DNA of 6,264 nt. It comes from Acidobacteriota bacterium. Its GTDB lineage: Bacteria > Acidobacteriota > Terriglobia > Acidiferrales > UBA7541. The position numbers and the translations under genes are program-made. The notes under the pieces were generated by a model. It was not told the DNA's origin. It did not search any database and worked only from the letters and a program-made list of their open reading frames with translations. Each line of letters opens with the position of its first letter. Positions within the stretch are counted from its first letter, which is position 1. The stretch lies in the NCBI GenBank assembly GCA_003224075.1, contig QHYF01000165.1:1-6264 (forward strand), given 5' to 3'. Positions 5,429-6,264 of the stretch are shown here, piece after piece.

Positions 5429-6264
5429 ATGGACTTCGGCATCACCATCAAGCCAGACATCTCTATCGAGCGAATCCTGAGTCTTACCCGCCAGGCCGAG
5501 GCTTGCGGTTTTTCTTTTGGCTGGATCTTCGATTCGCACGTCATCTGGAAGGAACCTTTTCCTCTTTTGACCCTGATGGCCGCCAATACGAAAAACATGC
5601 GTTTGGGCACCTGCGTCACGAATCCCGCGGTCCGCGACGTCACCGTCTCCGCCAGCCTCTTCGCCACGCTCAATCTTGCCTCCCACGGACGCATGGAACT
5701 CGGCATCGGCCGTGGCGACAGTTCGCGTCGCGTGCTGGGAAAGAAGCCGACGACACTCGACACGCTGGAAGAATTTGTGCGTGTGTTTCGCAACTTGAAT
5801 GCCGGGAAAACGGTTGAACTTGACGGCGTACCCACACGATTTCCCTGGAGCAACGGCGAGGTTCCCCGCGTCTGGGTTGCGGGCTACGGCCCGAAGGCGC
5901 TTCGCACTGCCGGCCGCATCGGCGATGGCGTGATTCTCCAGTTTGCCGATCCCGATTTGATCGATTGGTGCCTCGGATTCGTTCGCGAAGGCGCAAAGGA
6001 AGCGGGCCGCGACTTCAGCAAGTTTGAAGTGATGGCCGCCGCGCCCGTTTGGGCCTCCGACGATCTGGCGATCGCGCGCGAACACGTTCGCTGGTTTCCC
6101 GCGCTCGTCTCCAATCATGTGATGGACCTGATCTCCAAATACAAGCCGGAAGAGCTGCCCCCCGCCCTGACTTCCTTTGTGAAGGACCGCGGCAAGTACG
6201 ACTACCTCCACCACTGCGAAGTTGGCAGCGACAACGCCGATTTCGTCAGCGATGAAGTCGTGGA
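5429..6264 (+). CDS. LLM-class flavin- or F420-dependent oxidoreductase (3' end outside window)
   Basis: The frame is open from ATG 5429 to the window end, giving 278 residues without a stop. From memory, family members are about 330-340 residues, so perhaps 50-60 are missing. The protein belongs to the luciferase-like (TIM-barrel) oxidoreductases that use FMN or F420. Visible landmarks are MDFGITIKPD at the start, an AEACGFSFGWIFDSH segment (23-37), MRLGTCVTNPAVRD (57-70), GRMELGIGRGDSSRRVLGK (87-105), VWVAGYGPKALRTAGRIGDG (148-167) and RWFPALVSNHV (221-231). This pattern best fits, from memory, the F420-dependent oxidoreductase-like subfamily TIGR03842 (CPS_4043 family), related to methylenetetrahydromethanopterin reductase. 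Its reaction is not known to me. It lies 15 bp after the transporter with an overlapping ribosome site, so it is very probably in the same transcript. It may act on the imported ring compound, by analogy with the LLM uracil oxygenase RutA, but it is not RutA itself. The cofactor (FMN or F420) cannot be decided from sequence alone. Confidence 0.92.
   Translation, partial: MDFGITIKPDISIERILSLTRQAEACGFSFGWIFDSHVIWKEPFPLLTLMAANTKNMRLGTCVTNPAVRDVTVSASLFATLNLASHGRMELGIGRGDSSRRVLGKKPTTLDTLEEFVRVFRNLNAGKTVELDGVPTRFPWSNGEVPRVWVAGYGPKALRTAGRIGDGVILQFADPDLIDWCLGFVREGAKEAGRDFSKFEVMAAAPVWASDDLAIAREHVRWFPALVSNHVMDLISKYKPEELPPALTSFVKDRGKYDYLHHCEVGSDNADFVSDEVV

Noticed and set aside
3860..6214. Very long open frame (784 codons) on the minus strand, covering the transporter and oxidoreductase genes
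   Set aside because: It lies antisense to two clearly recognised genes. Its product is dominated by Gly, Asp, Glu, Arg, His and Ala without domain motifs, which is typical of the antisense frame of GC-rich genes whose codons rarely give reverse stops.

Overview
The window looks like chromosomal DNA from a GC-rich, aerobically respiring bacterium. The form of the oxidase proteins (a subunit I tail containing ENFHVTP and EPYDY, a five-helix subunit III, and a small separate three-helix subunit IV) and the gene content suggest an acidobacterial or similar soil lineage. That placement is an inference from protein style. No rRNA, tRNA or other phylogenetic marker is present.

Region 1 (1-2372) is the 3' part of a haem-copper cytochrome c oxidase operon, all on the + strand. 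It holds the C-terminal part of subunit I (ctaD, cut by the window start), then a small unrecognised four-helix membrane protein gene (799-1212), then subunit III (ctaE) and subunit IV (coxD-type). The small gene is AT-richer than its neighbours and uses codons they avoid. With its flanks it separates ctaD from ctaE by about 650 bp, which looks like a later insertion into the operon.

Region 2 (2373-3011) is a 639 bp gap with no convincing gene. It is rich in C and G runs and contains several repeats: a near-perfect 14-bp-period tandem repeat, a perfect 12-bp inverted repeat with a 32-nt loop, a nested 9-bp plus 6-bp inverted repeat, and a short hairpin just before the next gene. It probably holds the end of the oxidase transcript and the leader and promoter of the next operon, but no promoter or terminator could be assigned with confidence.

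Region 3 (3012-6264) is a + strand catabolic cluster. It contains a nitrilase-superfamily amidohydrolase closest in motifs to beta-ureidopropionase, an NCS1 transporter close in motifs to the hydantoin transporter Mhp1, and an LLM-class (luciferase-like) flavin or F420 oxidoreductase that runs off the window end. Together these suggest uptake and breakdown of a pyrimidine base, dihydropyrimidine or hydantoin. The transporter imports the ring, a ring-opening enzyme (expected outside the window) makes an N-carbamoyl amino acid, and the amidohydrolase releases the amino acid, CO2 and ammonia. The role of the LLM enzyme in such clusters is the main open question. I see no CRISPR array, tRNA, rRNA, transposase or phage gene.
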